DNA of 64,000 bases from Stenotrophomonas sp. Iso1 (GCF_027497995.1 NZ_JAODBT010000001.1:310001-374000), one strand, 5' to 3'. Positions 1 to 9,241 are shown, counted from the stretch's first letter. Made by a program: numbers and translations. The notes: generated by a model from the sequence alone, not told the origin.

Positions 1-2865
1 GCCGCGAATCGAGTGCAACTGTTCGGCGATGCGCTGCACGCGCAGGGCAGCATCCGCTGCGTCGGGGGAAAGCGCCCATTTCTCCACGAGGGTATCCAGC
101 GCCGTCAGCGAGTTCTCCAGGGCTTCGCTCAGGGCGCTGTGGACGCTGGCGGGCAGCGGTCCGAGCGAAAGATCGGGAGGTGAAACCCGGTCGCTTGCTG
201 GGCGGTGGCCTCGCAGGTGGTGGTCCAGCGTGCGCGCCAGCGTCCCCAGCAGCACCGGCTTGACCAGCACCTGGTCGATACCGGCCTCGATGCACAGTTC
301 CCTATCCCGCTCGGAGGCATAGGCGGTGATGGCGATGATGGGTGCCCGCAGGCCTTGGCCGCGCAGACAACGTGCCAGCGTGCGGCCGTCCATGTCCGGC
401 ATGTTGAGGTCGGTGAATACCAGATCGTAGACAGACGCTGCCTGCAGTGCGACGGCTTCTGCCGCCCGGGTGGCGGTATCGCAGGAATGGCCCAGTGCAT
501 TCAACTGCAGGCGCATCAGCTCGCAGTTGGCTGGATGGTCGTCCACCATGAGGATGCGCGCGGATGCCGAAAGTTCGGGATAGTCCTGTGCTGCGACGGC
601 GGTGGGCTCAACGGCAGTGGCCGACGGCAGCGGCAGCATCACCATGAAGGTGCTGCCTTTACCCAGCTCGCTGTGGACGGTGATGCTGCCATGCATGAGA
701 TCCGTCAGGCGACGACACAACGCCAGCCCCAGACCACTGCCGCCATAGCGACGGGCGATGGTGGCATTAGCCTGGGCAAAGCTCTGAAAAAGGCCGGCCT
801 GCTGTTGGGCGGTCATGCCGATGCCGGTGTCGCTGACACCTATCACCACGGACGATTCAGGCTGGTTGTCGTCCTGCAGATACACCTCCAGCAGCACATC
901 GCCGTGGTCGGTGAATTTGATCGCATTGCCCACCAGGTTGTAGATGATCTGCCGTATGCGCGTGGGGTCGCCGAGGTACGCCGGTGCGAGCGCGTCATCG
1001 ATGCTCAGATCCAGCTGCAGGCCCTTTGCCTGTGCTACCGGCAGGAAGAACGCCACCGTTTCCTGGATGAGCGTGGACAGATCGAAGCGGATCGTTTCGA
1101 TGGTCATCTGCCCGGACTCGACCTTCGAGAAATCGAGGATGTCGTTGATGATGCCCAGCAACGTGGACGACGACGATGACACCGTGTGCAGCTGCTGCAG
1201 CTGCGCGTCGGACAGTGGCGTGCGTTCCAGCAGTTCAAGGTTGCCCAGGATGGTGTTGAGCGGTGTACGGATTTCGTGGCTCATGGTCGCAAGGAACGCC
1301 GATTTCGCATGATTGGCGGCGTCGGCAGCCTGCCGTGCCTGCTCCAGCTCATGTTGGGTTTTCTTGCGCAGCGTGATGTCCTTGAAGTTGCACAACAGCA
1401 CATCGTTGCCCTGGTACTTGGTGTGCACACTGCTGACCAGCAGGTCGCAACTGGAGCCATCCTCCAGCGCCAGCTGGAACTCCTGCTCGCTGTGGTCGTC
1501 GGGGCTGTGCGCGCTGCCGCCGAACAACGCCAGGAGCCGTGTATGCAATGGCGGGTCGCTGTGCCGAGCCTCCTCGGCATAACCGCGCATTGCGGCGTTC
1601 TGCAGCAGAACGTCGCCGCTGGAAACGGACAACAACGCCAGTCCGAACGGTGCCGTTGTCACCATGGTGCGGTTGAGGTCCTCGCTTTCGGCAATGCGTT
1701 GCGAGCGTGCAAAGGCAGGCCTGAATACCTTTCGGTCAATGAACAGCAGGCCGCCCCAGACAAAGCCGATCACCAGCAACATGGCGCCCACGTAACCAAG
1801 CTGGCGTGGCCACAGCTCGGCCAGAATCGTGCGCCACGAAAACGCGTGCACCAGCTTCCAGCCGGCAGGGTTAATGCCGTCGCTGACGACGAAATAGCCG
1901 TCGTGGTAATTCAAGGTTGCCGGAGCGGCACCTGCCAACGTACCGGCGATGCGCAGCACCTCGGTCTGCGTATCCACCGGGGCAGTGCCCAGCAGCAGCG
2001 TGTTGTGCGAATCAACCATCAACGAAGCTTCGTGCGGATTCTTGCCGGCAAGCAACGACGTGAACGTCTGCGTTGGGTACGACGCGACAAACACTGCAAA
2101 CAGCGTGCCTTCCGAAGCGGCACCCTGCACCAGTCGGATCGACGTGCCACCGGTGATTGGATCGGGTGCCGGTGGCATCCACCACGGCGTGGCGGGGTCG
2201 AGCAGGCGGCTGACATTTGCAGGTGTCGTGAAGTCGCCCAGGTCAGCCGCAACCCGTTGGATCAGGGCAGCGGCACCGGTGTCGCTTGTTTCCAAACCGG
2301 TCGGTTCGATGGGCGCCGGGCCCATGCCAACGAATTGCCGGTCAGGGCTGAAGAAATAACCGGTGGCCATCAACGCCTGCGAATAGGCGCCGGCCTGGTA
2401 ACTGATTTCATCGGCCATGCGCAGGTAGGGCGTGTAGCGTTCAATCGGTTGCTGCGGTGAGACATCCGCCAGGACCAGCACCGGTGGGAAGCTGGTGTTG
2501 CGTTGAAGTACCAACCGACCATTGCTGCGTGCGAACTGCGCCATCAATTCCGGGAGGGGCTCCTGCCGCGATGGCCACGCGTACTCTTCTTGCTTCACGC
2601 TGATGCGCATTGCGCCTTCGCGCACTGCAAATGCCCATTGCAGTGCCGTCCGTTGCATCACGAAATCGGCGTAGCGATTTCCGATGTAGTCCTTCACCTG
2701 TGAATGCACAATCACCGCGGTGACCGCTGCAAGCACCAATGAGGTCACCACGCCGCCGATATACAGAAGCAGACGTTGGTGGCGGCTGAGCAGATTGAGT
2801 GCGCCGCGCTCGTTGCCGCCGGATCCCGGCGTGTCGGGTGAAGACCTGGTCAGCTGCGTTGTCAT
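1..2865 (-). CDS. BvgS-type hybrid sensor histidine kinase (3' end outside window)
   Basis: Inner-membrane sensor kinase running a multi-step phosphorelay. Reading the minus strand from the ATG at 2865, the order is: a membrane segment near residues 33-50, a periplasmic sensor region, a second membrane segment near 330-350, a PAS-like linker, HisKA with the H-box ATMSHEIRTPL (His530), HATPase with an NAIKF N-box and a GGSGLGLAL G-box, a receiver domain with phospho-Asp819 in FTDLNMPD and Lys in VLVKP, then the start of an HPt domain whose LHSIRG motif places the acceptor His at codon 13-15. The frame stays open through base 1, so the C-terminus is missing. A GGGGAAGG ribosome site precedes the start. 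It is divergent from the REC-EAL gene at 3045. The neighbours suggest it phosphorylates the three receiver proteins encoded to its right, as RocS1 does in Pseudomonas. Domain calls are from motifs; the ligand is unknown. Confidence 0.93.
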   Translation of the reverse strand, partial: MTTQLTRSSPDTPGSGGNERGALNLLSRHQRLLLYIGGVVTSLVLAAVTAVIVHSQVKDYIGNRYADFVMQRTALQWAFAVREGAMRISVKQEEYAWPSRQEPLPELMAQFARSNGRLVLQRNTSFPPVLVLADVSPQQPIERYTPYLRMADEISYQAGAYSQALMATGYFFSPDRQFVGMGPAPIEPTGLETSDTGAAALIQRVAADLGDFTTPANVSRLLDPATPWWMPPAPDPITGGTSIRLVQGAASEGTLFAVFVASYPTQTFTSLLAGKNPHEASLMVDSHNTLLLGTAPVDTQTEVLRIAGTLAGAAPATLNYHDGYFVVSDGINPAGWKLVHAFSWRTILAELWPRQLGYVGAMLLVIGFVWGGLLFIDRKVFRPAFARSQRIAESEDLNRTMVTTAPFGLALLSVSSGDVLLQNAAMRGYAEEARHSDPPLHTRLLALFGGSAHSPDDHSEQEFQLALEDGSSCDLLVSSVHTKYQGNDVLLCNFKDITLRKKTQHELEQARQAADAANHAKSAFLATMSHEIRTPLNTILGNLELLERTPLSDAQLQQLHTVSSSSSTLLGIINDILDFSKVESGQMTIETIRFDLSTLIQETVAFFLPVAQAKGLQLDLSIDDALAPAYLGDPTRIRQIIYNLVGNAIKFTDHGDVLLEVYLQDDNQPESSVVIGVSDTGIGMTAQQQAGLFQSFAQANATIARRYGGSGLGLALCRRLTDLMHGSITVHSELGKGSTFMVMLPLPSATAVEPTAVAAQDYPELSASARILMVDDHPANCELMRLQLNALGHSCDTATRAAEAVALQAASVYDLVFTDLNMPDMDGRTLARCLRGQGLRAPIIAITAYASERDRELCIEAGIDQVLVKPVLLGTLARTLDHHLRGHRPASDRVSPPDLSLGPLPASVHSALSEALENSLTALDTLVEKWALSPDAADAALRVQRIAEQLHSIRG

Positions 2866-3044
2866 CTATCGCCTTCCCCAGGCTGAGTGGTACTCATCAT
2901 AGGTCCACAGGCTGGTTGCGGCACTGTCCTACCTGCGATTCGGAAGATTAGGACTTGACCGATAGGGGCTGACTCATGGCGCTGGAACAATGGCTTACAT
3001 CGAAACGCACCACGTCCATCGGCCCTCGCCGGGAGAAGCCACGC

Positions 3045-4277
3045 ATGAACGCTCTTGTACGCGCCGTACTGCCCACCGTCCAAACCCGCGTCATTCACAG
3101 CACGTTGGTGGTGGATGGCAACGCGCTGCACCAGGCTCCGTTGGTCAAAGCACTGACCCGCGCCGGCGTCAGCAGCGTAAAGGGCGTGCTGGATGGCAGC
3201 AGCGCGGTTGACGCGTTACGTGACCAGTTTTGGGACGTCGTATTCCTGGATCTGGATGTGCAGGACATCACCGGCATGCAGCTGATCGATATCCTTGCCG
3301 ATCGCGGCAGCAAGGCCGGTGTGGTGATCATGAGCAACCAGCCCAGCCGCTTGCTGCATGCGGCCAGTGGCTATGCCCGTGCGCGTGGTTTGAACGTGAT
3401 CGGCGCCCTGCGCAAGGCCTTGGATCCGCAGTTGATCCGCGATGTGATTGATGATTTCGCGCTGTCGCAAGGCGCAGCCGCCAGCGTGGCGAGCGCGTTC
3501 GCGCCGTTGTTGGACTTCCCCGCAGAAGCGCTTCGCCATGCGTTGATGGCGCAGGAGATCAAGCCGTACTTCCAGCCGCAGCACAACGTAGCCAATGGAA
3601 CGCTGCGCGGCGCCGAGGTGTTGGCGCGCTGGCACCGCGCCGATGGCACCGTGCTCAACCCGGCGGTGTTTCTGCCGTCGTTCGAGCGTGCGGGTCTGTT
3701 GGAGTGCCTGACCAACTACATGCTCAGCTGTGCGTTTGAGACCATGGTCACGGACGCACATGGCGGCGGGCACGTGTTGGCGATCAATGTGCCGGCCACG
3801 GTTGCCCGTTCGACGCATTGGGCGCAGAGCATTGCCGATCTGGCAGGCGTAGCCGGGGTCGATCCGGGACGGGTGGTCATCGAGATCACCGAAGATGGTG
3901 GCGCGCTGTGCAATGACGCGTTGTCCGGTGCAGTGACGCAACTGCGCCTGCGTGGCTTCCAGTGTGCGATTGATGATTTTGGTAGCGGGGATTCGTCGCT
4001 GGATCGCTTGTTGTGCGTGCCCTTCAACGAAATCAAGATCAACCGCAGCATGGTGCAGCAAGCGCGCGAGCACCCGCATGCGCGCAGCGTGCTGGCCAGC
4101 ATCATTGCCATGGGAAAGCAGCTGGTAGCGACCGTGGTTGCCGAAGGCATTGAGGACGAAGAAGACCTTGGCATGGTGCGTAGCCTCGGCTGCCAGGTGA
4201 CGCAGGGTTACCTGCACGGTCGACCGATGTCGCGCGCGGCTTATCTGCGCTACCTGTTGCGCAGTAGCAACCGCTGA
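3045..4277 (+). CDS. Response regulator with EAL domain (RocR-like c-di-GMP phosphodiesterase)
   Basis: Cytoplasmic receiver-EAL protein expected to hydrolyse c-di-GMP. The receiver occupies about residues 18-140 with phospho-Asp69 in FLDLDV, Ser in IMSN and Lys in ALRKAL. The EAL domain follows with the signature EVLAR, a common active variant. The expected Mg- and substrate-binding positions are present: Asn in AINVPA, Glu in IEITE, DDFGSG, Lys in EIKINR, Glu in AEGIE and Gln in TQGYLHGRP, so it looks catalytically intact. I chose the ATG at 3045, preceded by GGGAGAAG seven bases upstream; an in-frame ATG at 2976 would add 23 residues. It is divergent from the sensor kinase and upstream of two LuxR-type regulators. 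The receiver-EAL order matches Pseudomonas RocR, which antagonises RocA1 there; that role here is inference. Confidence 0.9.
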   Translation: MNALVRAVLPTVQTRVIHSTLVVDGNALHQAPLVKALTRAGVSSVKGVLDGSSAVDALRDQFWDVVFLDLDVQDITGMQLIDILADRGSKAGVVIMSNQPSRLLHAASGYARARGLNVIGALRKALDPQLIRDVIDDFALSQGAAASVASAFAPLLDFPAEALRHALMAQEIKPYFQPQHNVANGTLRGAEVLARWHRADGTVLNPAVFLPSFERAGLLECLTNYMLSCAFETMVTDAHGGGHVLAINVPATVARSTHWAQSIADLAGVAGVDPGRVVIEITEDGGALCNDALSGAVTQLRLRGFQCAIDDFGSGDSSLDRLLCVPFNEIKINRSMVQQAREHPHARSVLASIIAMGKQLVATVVAEGIEDEEDLGMVRSLGCQVTQGYLHGRPMSRAAYLRYLLRSSNR

Positions 4278-4672
4278 TCGGCGAAGGTCACCGTCCGTTC
4301 GGCCGCAGCGGCGAGGTGGTTCACGTGGGTTGATCGCTCGTGCAGCGGTGCCGAGACCCGTTGCGCAACACGCTTCACTCGGTTGCTGGACAGAGCCGCT
4401 GCAGACCGTGGTCAGCCACTTCATCGTCAGGCCAATGGCAGGCGGTGGGTCCAGACCATGGTGTTCGGCGTTGGACCGCATCCAGACACGTTCTGGCAGC
4501 TGCCGGTGTGGGAGTGTCGTCGTCAGGCTTTGGATAAGCAGCCTCTGACAAAGAAGTCGTCCACTGGCGGGGCTCATGTCATAGAATCCTCTGACACATG
4601 AGCCTCATGTGTGCTGATAGGCAGAGGCGGAGCCGTTGCCCTCCAGCTGGCGTGCTGTCCAGAGGGGATGCG
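4278..4672. other. Intergenic region, no gene seen
   Basis: No frame in this stretch reads like protein; the short open frames on both strands have no family resemblance and no ribosome site. The only clear signal is the palindrome at 4594-4612. A second copy of its half-site CTCATGT lies at 4573-4579, and TAGAAT at 4582-4587 could be a -10 element for the regulator gene that follows. Confidence 0.5.
4594..4612 (+). promoter_or_regulatory. Perfect palindrome upstream of response regulator gene, possible operator
   Basis: ACACATGAG and CTCATGTGT form 9-bp perfect arms around one C. It sits about 60 bp before the start codon of the LuxR-type regulator and just downstream of a TAGAAT that could be its -10. 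The position suits autoregulation or control by the second paralogous regulator, but the binding protein is inferred only from the neighbourhood. Confidence 0.4.
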
Positions 4673-5362
4673 ATGGAAGGTTTCACGATCCGCGTGGTAC
4701 TGGCCGACGACCACCCCGGCATGATTGCAGGCGTACGCCACGAACTCTCTTCCGTACCGACCATTGACTTGGTGGGTGTTGCCAATGACTCCACGTCGCT
4801 GATGGCCTTGCTGGCCGAGGTGTCGTGCGAGGTGGTGGTGTCGGACTACGCCATGCCTGCCGGCGAAGTGGGCGATGGCATTGCCCTGTTTGGCCAGATC
4901 AATCGCCGCTATCCCGATGTTCGCCTGGTCGTGTTGACCATGCTCGACAACCCTGCCGTGCTGCATATGCTGGTGAAGCAGGGCGTGCAGTGCATTGTCA
5001 GCAAGTCCGATGCAATCACCCACTTGGTGCCCGCCATTCACGCCGCGCGTACCGAAGGCAAGTACTACTCGCCCTCGGTCGAAAAGATCATCCGCATTGC
5101 CGATGCGAAGCGGGTGGGCCGTAATCCGGAAGGTGTACTCAGCCAGCGCGAGGTTGAGGTCATTCGCCTTTATGCCTCGGGTCTGACCGTCAACGAAATC
5201 GCCGAGCGCCTGCATCGCAGCAAGAAAACCATCAGCACGCAGAAGGCCATGGCGATGGACAAGCTCTCCATCGATCGCGATATCGACCTGCTGCGTTATG
5301 CCATGGAGAACGGCCTGGTGCCGCCAGCAGGGGTTGGCTCGGGACAGGGCGAAAACACCTGA
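4673..5362 (+). CDS. NarL/FimZ-family response regulator
   Basis: Cytoplasmic DNA-binding regulator of 229 residues. The N-terminal receiver begins MEGFTIRVVLADDH with the acidic pair, phospho-Asp in VVSDYAMP and Lys in IVSKSD. The C-terminal LuxR-type helix-turn-helix reads LSQREVEVIRLYASGLTVNE and continues with a KKTIST recognition helix. The start at 4673 is chosen because AGAGGGG lies just upstream and the receiver fold begins there; an earlier in-frame ATG at 4598 falls inside the palindrome. It is a close paralogue of the regulator at 6076 and both share the GLTVNEIAERL/KKTISTQK helix, so they may bind the same sites. By analogy with RocA1 and FimZ a fimbrial or biofilm target is plausible; this is not shown by the sequence. 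Confidence 0.92.
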   Translation: MEGFTIRVVLADDHPGMIAGVRHELSSVPTIDLVGVANDSTSLMALLAEVSCEVVVSDYAMPAGEVGDGIALFGQINRRYPDVRLVVLTMLDNPAVLHMLVKQGVQCIVSKSDAITHLVPAIHAARTEGKYYSPSVEKIIRIADAKRVGRNPEGVLSQREVEVIRLYASGLTVNEIAERLHRSKKTISTQKAMAMDKLSIDRDIDLLRYAMENGLVPPAGVGSGQGENT

Positions 5363-5398
5363 CCGTTTTGCGCATGACACAGTTCACGGCGCGGCCTG

Positions 5399-5602
5399 CT
5401 ACATCGTCGATTCGACCTGCGTGCGGGCAGTCGCCGTGCTGGCCGGAATTTTCTGCCACTCGCGCATGATCTGCTGCCTGCGCTGCGGCGATGCAAACAT
5501 GAAGTGATTGAGCGTGTCGAGAAACAGACTCTTCTGCCGGGCAGAAAGGTGTGAGAACTCGATAAGAAGTTGCCGCACTTCAACGATCTTTGTATTGGTC
5601 AA
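5399..5602 (-). CDS. Small hypothetical protein between two response regulator genes
   Basis: A 67-residue frame on the minus strand, beginning at a TTG (LTNTKIVEV) and ending QVESTM. It is helical, charged and compositionally protein-like, with a central RQKSLFLDTLNHFMF and RRQQIMREW, unlike the Arg/Pro-rich noise typical of antisense frames here. The ribosome site is weak (GAGAA) and the start is uncertain; the frame stays open to 5701. It lies tail-to-tail with the regulator ending at 5362. I recognise no family. The call rests on composition alone. Confidence 0.42.
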   Translation of the reverse strand: MTNTKIVEVRQLLIEFSHLSARQKSLFLDTLNHFMFASPQRRQQIMREWQKIPASTATARTQVESTM

Positions 5603-6075
5603 GGTCTGTTCTCGTTGAGGCTGTTCTGCTGTGTGTCGATACCCAGACGGGACGTGGGCGAACGTGCTTTGTCGCTCCAGCAGCCGAGTGACGGTGCCCA
5701 AAGTAAGCTAGTTCCTAACGAGGCCTTGGTCCATCGGACAAGTGCCGAAAAGCAATTGACGATTTCGGTCTGTCGGAAGGTTGCGTCGGCTCAGCCAGAA
5801 ACATCATGTGGGAACGGGATATACCTGCCGACGAGTGGGTTGCGGCCCTGCAGATGCCGTAATTGAAATGGAAATTTCGGATTTTCCCTAGTCGTACCGG
5901 CCCTGTAATAGGACGCGGTCTGCTTACCCTGTGCCGTGGCTGCCCATACAGTCTCATCTTGAATCTGATTGCTTGCGACATGGCTGATTCCGGGGGTCAA
6001 AGCCACGGGTGACCACGCCGTTGTGCACGACCTTCGCGTTCTTTTCCCCTCGCCAAACTATCCACGCGGTTCACC
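5603..6075. other. Intergenic region upstream of second response regulator, no gene seen
   Basis: This stretch is noticeably less GC-rich than the flanking genes, as expected of a promoter region. No frame looks coding apart from the possible N-terminal extension of the small minus-strand protein to 5701. No clear palindrome matching the one at 4594 was found. Confidence 0.45.
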
Positions 6076-6753
6076 ATGAAACCATTCAGTCTCCGTGTCG
6101 TTGTCGCCGATGACCATGCTGCTGTACGTGCAGGAATCCACCACGCAATTGTCTCCGGTGGTGCTGCTTCCATCATGGGCACGGCGCGGAACTCCACCGA
6201 ACTGTTGGACGTGCTCGGCAAGGGCGCATGCGACGTTCTTGTCTGCGACTACTCCATGCCCGGCGGCCGCTACGGCGACGGCGTCACGCTGTTTCGCCTG
6301 ATCAAGCAACGTTACCCAATGGTCAAGATCGTGGTGCTGACGATGTTGGAGAACCCCGGCATCGTGCATTCACTGCTGAAGCTGGGCATCACCTGCGTGA
6401 TCAGCAAAACCGACTCCATGAGCCACCTGATGCCGGCCGTGCATGTTGCCTATGCCGATGGCCGCTACCTGTCGCCGACCATCACCGCGATCATGGACAC
6501 CGTGGCCGCAGGCGGTCCCGAGCTGCACTCACTTACCGGCCGCGAACTGGAAGTGGTGCGCCTGTACGTGTCGGGTTTGACCGTCAACGAGATTGCCGAG
6601 CGGCTCAACCGCAGCAAGAAGACCATCAGCACCCAGAAGGGCGCCGCCATGCTCAAGCTTGGCCTGCGCCGCGACGTGGATCTGCTGCGTTATGGGATTG
6701 AAACCGGCCTGGTGGCCGCCGACCCCGGCTCGCTGCCACCGCGTTTCCAGTAG
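6076..6753 (+). CDS. NarL/FimZ-family response regulator, paralogue of the 4673 gene
   Basis: A 225-residue cytoplasmic transcription factor. The receiver begins MKPFSLRVVVADDH, with phospho-Asp in VCDYSMPGG and Lys in VISKTD. The LuxR-type output domain starts LTGRELEVVRLYVSGLTVNE and ends in KKTISTQKGAAMLKLGLRRD. The start ATG at 6076 begins the receiver fold directly. It is a duplicate of the upstream regulator with divergent linker and tail, which suggests a tandem duplication followed by specialisation. Both are likely phospho-acceptors of the hybrid kinase at the left edge, competing with the REC-EAL protein; that wiring is inferred from the Roc system. Confidence 0.92.
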   Translation: MKPFSLRVVVADDHAAVRAGIHHAIVSGGAASIMGTARNSTELLDVLGKGACDVLVCDYSMPGGRYGDGVTLFRLIKQRYPMVKIVVLTMLENPGIVHSLLKLGITCVISKTDSMSHLMPAVHVAYADGRYLSPTITAIMDTVAAGGPELHSLTGRELEVVRLYVSGLTVNEIAERLNRSKKTISTQKGAAMLKLGLRRDVDLLRYGIETGLVAADPGSLPPRFQ

Positions 6754-7293
6754 GGCTTCAATGCGGGGGTGTTACGGGCTGCGTGTGCTTCTGCATGCCT
6801 GCGACGGAAAGGCCGCACGGTTGAGATGCCGCCGTCGCCGTCGCCGTCGCCGCCGTGTGGCGCTCAAGGTGTGACTCTCCCTCGGTCAGCGGTATGACGG
6901 GTTTTCATCCCCGGTGCTGGCCTTCCCGCCCAGGGACGTTGTTGGTCGTATCTGCATCGTGATGTCGCGTGCTCGCCAAACGCGAGCCAATCCTGCCGCA
7001 GTGCGCAGCATCGAGGCTCGGCCGATAGGACTTGAAGCCGAGTGTTGCGGAAACCGATGGTGCCGGCGGGATCGGGCCGGAGACCATCGGTCGAAACGGG
7101 CAACCAACCGATGAAGGGAACGCTCATTCGCGCTGACCGGCACCGGTTGTCAACGGGATGGCTTCAACGACGGTGAGTCGCGCTCGGCAGTCCATCCTTT
7201 TGCCCTCTCAACGCTTCTGTTCAGAAGGTCGCAGGGCGCTGCAGGATCCAAAGCGATTGGCTGCCGCCGCCATGGGGTTCTGCTTGCCGGTTC
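6754..7293. other. Intergenic region, no gene seen; short GCCGTC repeat
   Basis: About 540 bases without a convincing gene; short open frames on both strands are Arg/Pro-rich and have no family look. Positions 6828-6855 hold a short GCCGTC tandem. A separated inverted repeat, ACCGATGGT at 7053-7061 and ACCATCGGT at 7083-7091, could be a weak hairpin of unknown purpose. Confidence 0.5.
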
Positions 7294-7554
7294 TCAGCTC
7301 TCAGGCCGGTTGAGCACGGCCGTCATTGCGGCGGCGTCTTCGCGGGACAGGAACAGGTACTCCAGCTCGCAACCACCGAACTTGTCTTCCAGCTCGTGCT
7401 GGCGCACCGGGTGGCTGCCGAAGCGGTAATGGGTATTGCCGTCATCGGAATCGATGACGTAAACGCCAAACGACGGCGGATTGGTCAGGGTGCCTTCCAG
7501 CTTGACAGTTGAAGGGTCGATGGCGCGCTGGATGAGGTCTTCTAGGTCGATCAT
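7294..7554 (-). CDS. Small acidic hypothetical protein
   Basis: An 86-residue cytoplasmic protein beginning MIDLEDLIQRAIDPSTVKLE and ending AVLNRPES. It is soluble, acidic, with no signal or membrane segment, and has alternating hydrophobic patterns (FGVYVIDSDD, CELEYLFLSRED) typical of a small alpha/beta fold. The longer frame to 7704 adds a low-quality segment, so the ATG at 7554 is preferred although its ribosome site is weak. It lies downstream of the permease terminator and is probably a separate transcript. I do not recognise the family. Confidence 0.72.
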   Translation of the reverse strand: MIDLEDLIQRAIDPSTVKLEGTLTNPPSFGVYVIDSDDGNTHYRFGSHPVRQHELEDKFGGCELEYLFLSREDAAAMTAVLNRPES

Positions 7555-7670
7555 GGGGTAGCAGCAAGAGGGGGTGGGGGGCTGGAATCGCCCGCGTGCC
7601 CAGCGCCACAACGAGTGGGGCGCTGGCACGGCGAGGTTCCAATGCGCGCAGCCTGCCGTCAGTCGGGTCT

Positions 7671-7697
7671 TAAAACAAGCCCGCCATGTAGGCGGGC
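7671..7697 (-). terminator. Rho-independent terminator of the permease gene
   Basis: On the minus strand GCCCGCC, a five-base loop and GGCGGGC form a 7-bp GC stem followed by TTGTTTTA. It lies 25 bases after the permease stop codon. Confidence 0.8.
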
Positions 7698-7722
7698 TCG
7701 TCAACAGCCTGTTTCGGCACGA

Positions 7723-9108
7723 TCAGCCGTTACGACTGCGCCGGGCCAGCCCGCTGCACAGCGCGATGAAAGCGGTCAGCGCAGCCATCGACAGGAACTG
7801 CAGGCGGGTTTCAGGAGCGGCCATCAGCAGCGCGAAAATCACCACCAGAATCACCAGCGCCAGCACCGTCAGGTACGGATAGCCGGCCATCTTGAACGGC
7901 AACACGGTGCCGGCCCGTTCGGCCCGGCCGCGCAGGATCAGCTGCGAGAGCAGGGTGATGGTCCACACCAACAGGCAGGTCGAGCCGACCACGTTGAGCA
8001 GCACTGGCAGCACCTTGTTGGGGTACAGCAGCTCCAGCACGGTGGCACCGAAACCGAACAGCACGCTGGCCAGCACCGCCAGCACGGGCACCTGACGGCC
8101 ATTGGTACGGGCCAGCCAGCGCGGTGCCTCGGCGCGGGACGCCAGCGAATACATCATCCGCGAGGCGCCGTAGAGGTTGGCATTGAGCGCCGACAGCAGT
8201 GCGATCACCGCGATCAAGGTGATGGCCGTGGCAGCGCCGGGAATGTTGGCCACGCTCAGCACGGCGGCGAACGGTGACTTGAGGGTGTCGCTGGTCCAGG
8301 GCACCACGGCGATGATCACGCCGATTGAGCCGATGTAGAACACCAGAATGCGCCACGCCACGGTGCGGATGGCACGTGCCAGGCTGCGCTCGGGGTCCTG
8401 TGTTTCAGCGGCGGCCACCGCCACGATCTCGGTGCCACCGAAGGCGAAGATCACTACCAGCAAGGCAGCGCCGATGCCGGCCAGGCCCTTGGGCATGAAG
8501 CCGCCGTGGCCGGTGATGTTGGACAGGCCCGGTGACGGCACGCCCGGCAGAAGCCCGAGCAGCAGGGCAATGCCGATCACGATGAAGGCAATGATGGCGC
8601 CGACCTTGAGGATGGCGAACCAGAACTCGAACTCACCGTAATTGCGCACGCCCATCAGGTTGATCACGGTGAACACCACCATGAACGCCAGAGAGGTCAG
8701 TGGCACGGAAAGCTGTGGCCAGACCGTGGCCAGCAGCCCCGCTGCGCCTACCGATTCAGCGGCGATCACCACCACCAGCTGTGCCCACCACAGCCAGCCC
8801 ACGGTGGCACCGGCGGTCGGGCCCAGGGCGTCGGCGGCATATACCGAGAACGCGCCGCTGGTGGGGCGCGCAGCCGCCATCTCACCCATGGCGTGCATCA
8901 TGATGATGACCAGAGTGCCGGCCACCAGATAGGAAATCAGCACCGCCGGACCTGCGGCCTGGATGCCGACACCGGAGCCAAGGAACAGGCCGGCGCCAAT
9001 GGCGCTGCCCAGTCCCATCATGATCAGCTGGCGCGGCTTGAGCGCACGCTCCAGATTCTGCGACGGCGCGGTGGCCGGGGCGGAAGGATTGGCGGGCATC
9101 GATATCAT
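7723..9108 (-). CDS. APC-superfamily amino acid permease
   Basis: Inner-membrane transporter of 461 residues with about twelve membrane segments, probably a proton-coupled amino acid symporter of the AAT (GabP/ProY/LysP-like) group. The first membrane segment carries the family signature around GLGSAIGAGLFLGSG. A conserved central segment reads VIFAFGGTEIVAVAAAETQD and continues PERSLARAI, the AAT family hallmark. The length matches the family. A terminator follows. The start at 9108 gives MISMPANPS; no strong ribosome site is visible. Substrate cannot be told from the sequence, and no regulatory or catabolic partner is next to it. Confidence 0.9.
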   Translation of the reverse strand: MISMPANPSAPATAPSQNLERALKPRQLIMMGLGSAIGAGLFLGSGVGIQAAGPAVLISYLVAGTLVIIMMHAMGEMAAARPTSGAFSVYAADALGPTAGATVGWLWWAQLVVVIAAESVGAAGLLATVWPQLSVPLTSLAFMVVFTVINLMGVRNYGEFEFWFAILKVGAIIAFIVIGIALLLGLLPGVPSPGLSNITGHGGFMPKGLAGIGAALLVVIFAFGGTEIVAVAAAETQDPERSLARAIRTVAWRILVFYIGSIGVIIAVVPWTSDTLKSPFAAVLSVANIPGAATAITLIAVIALLSALNANLYGASRMMYSLASRAEAPRWLARTNGRQVPVLAVLASVLFGFGATVLELLYPNKVLPVLLNVVGSTCLLVWTITLLSQLILRGRAERAGTVLPFKMAGYPYLTVLALVILVVIFALLMAAPETRLQFLSMAALTAFIALCSGLARRSRNG

Positions 9109-9241
9109 TCAACAGTATTTGGAGGCCGACACGATACCGCGTCCGCCAGCCATCGTGACGTCTGGATTGCCTGCGAAACGGTGCATGCCGGTACGATGAA
9201 GGCCTCGGCGTCGATGTGCGCCTGCAGCATGCGGAGCTTCG

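Noticed and set aside
205-2460. Long plus-strand frames over the sensor kinase gene
   Set aside because: They are antisense to a clearly conserved hybrid kinase and have His/Gln/Arg-rich composition typical of GC-rich shadow frames.
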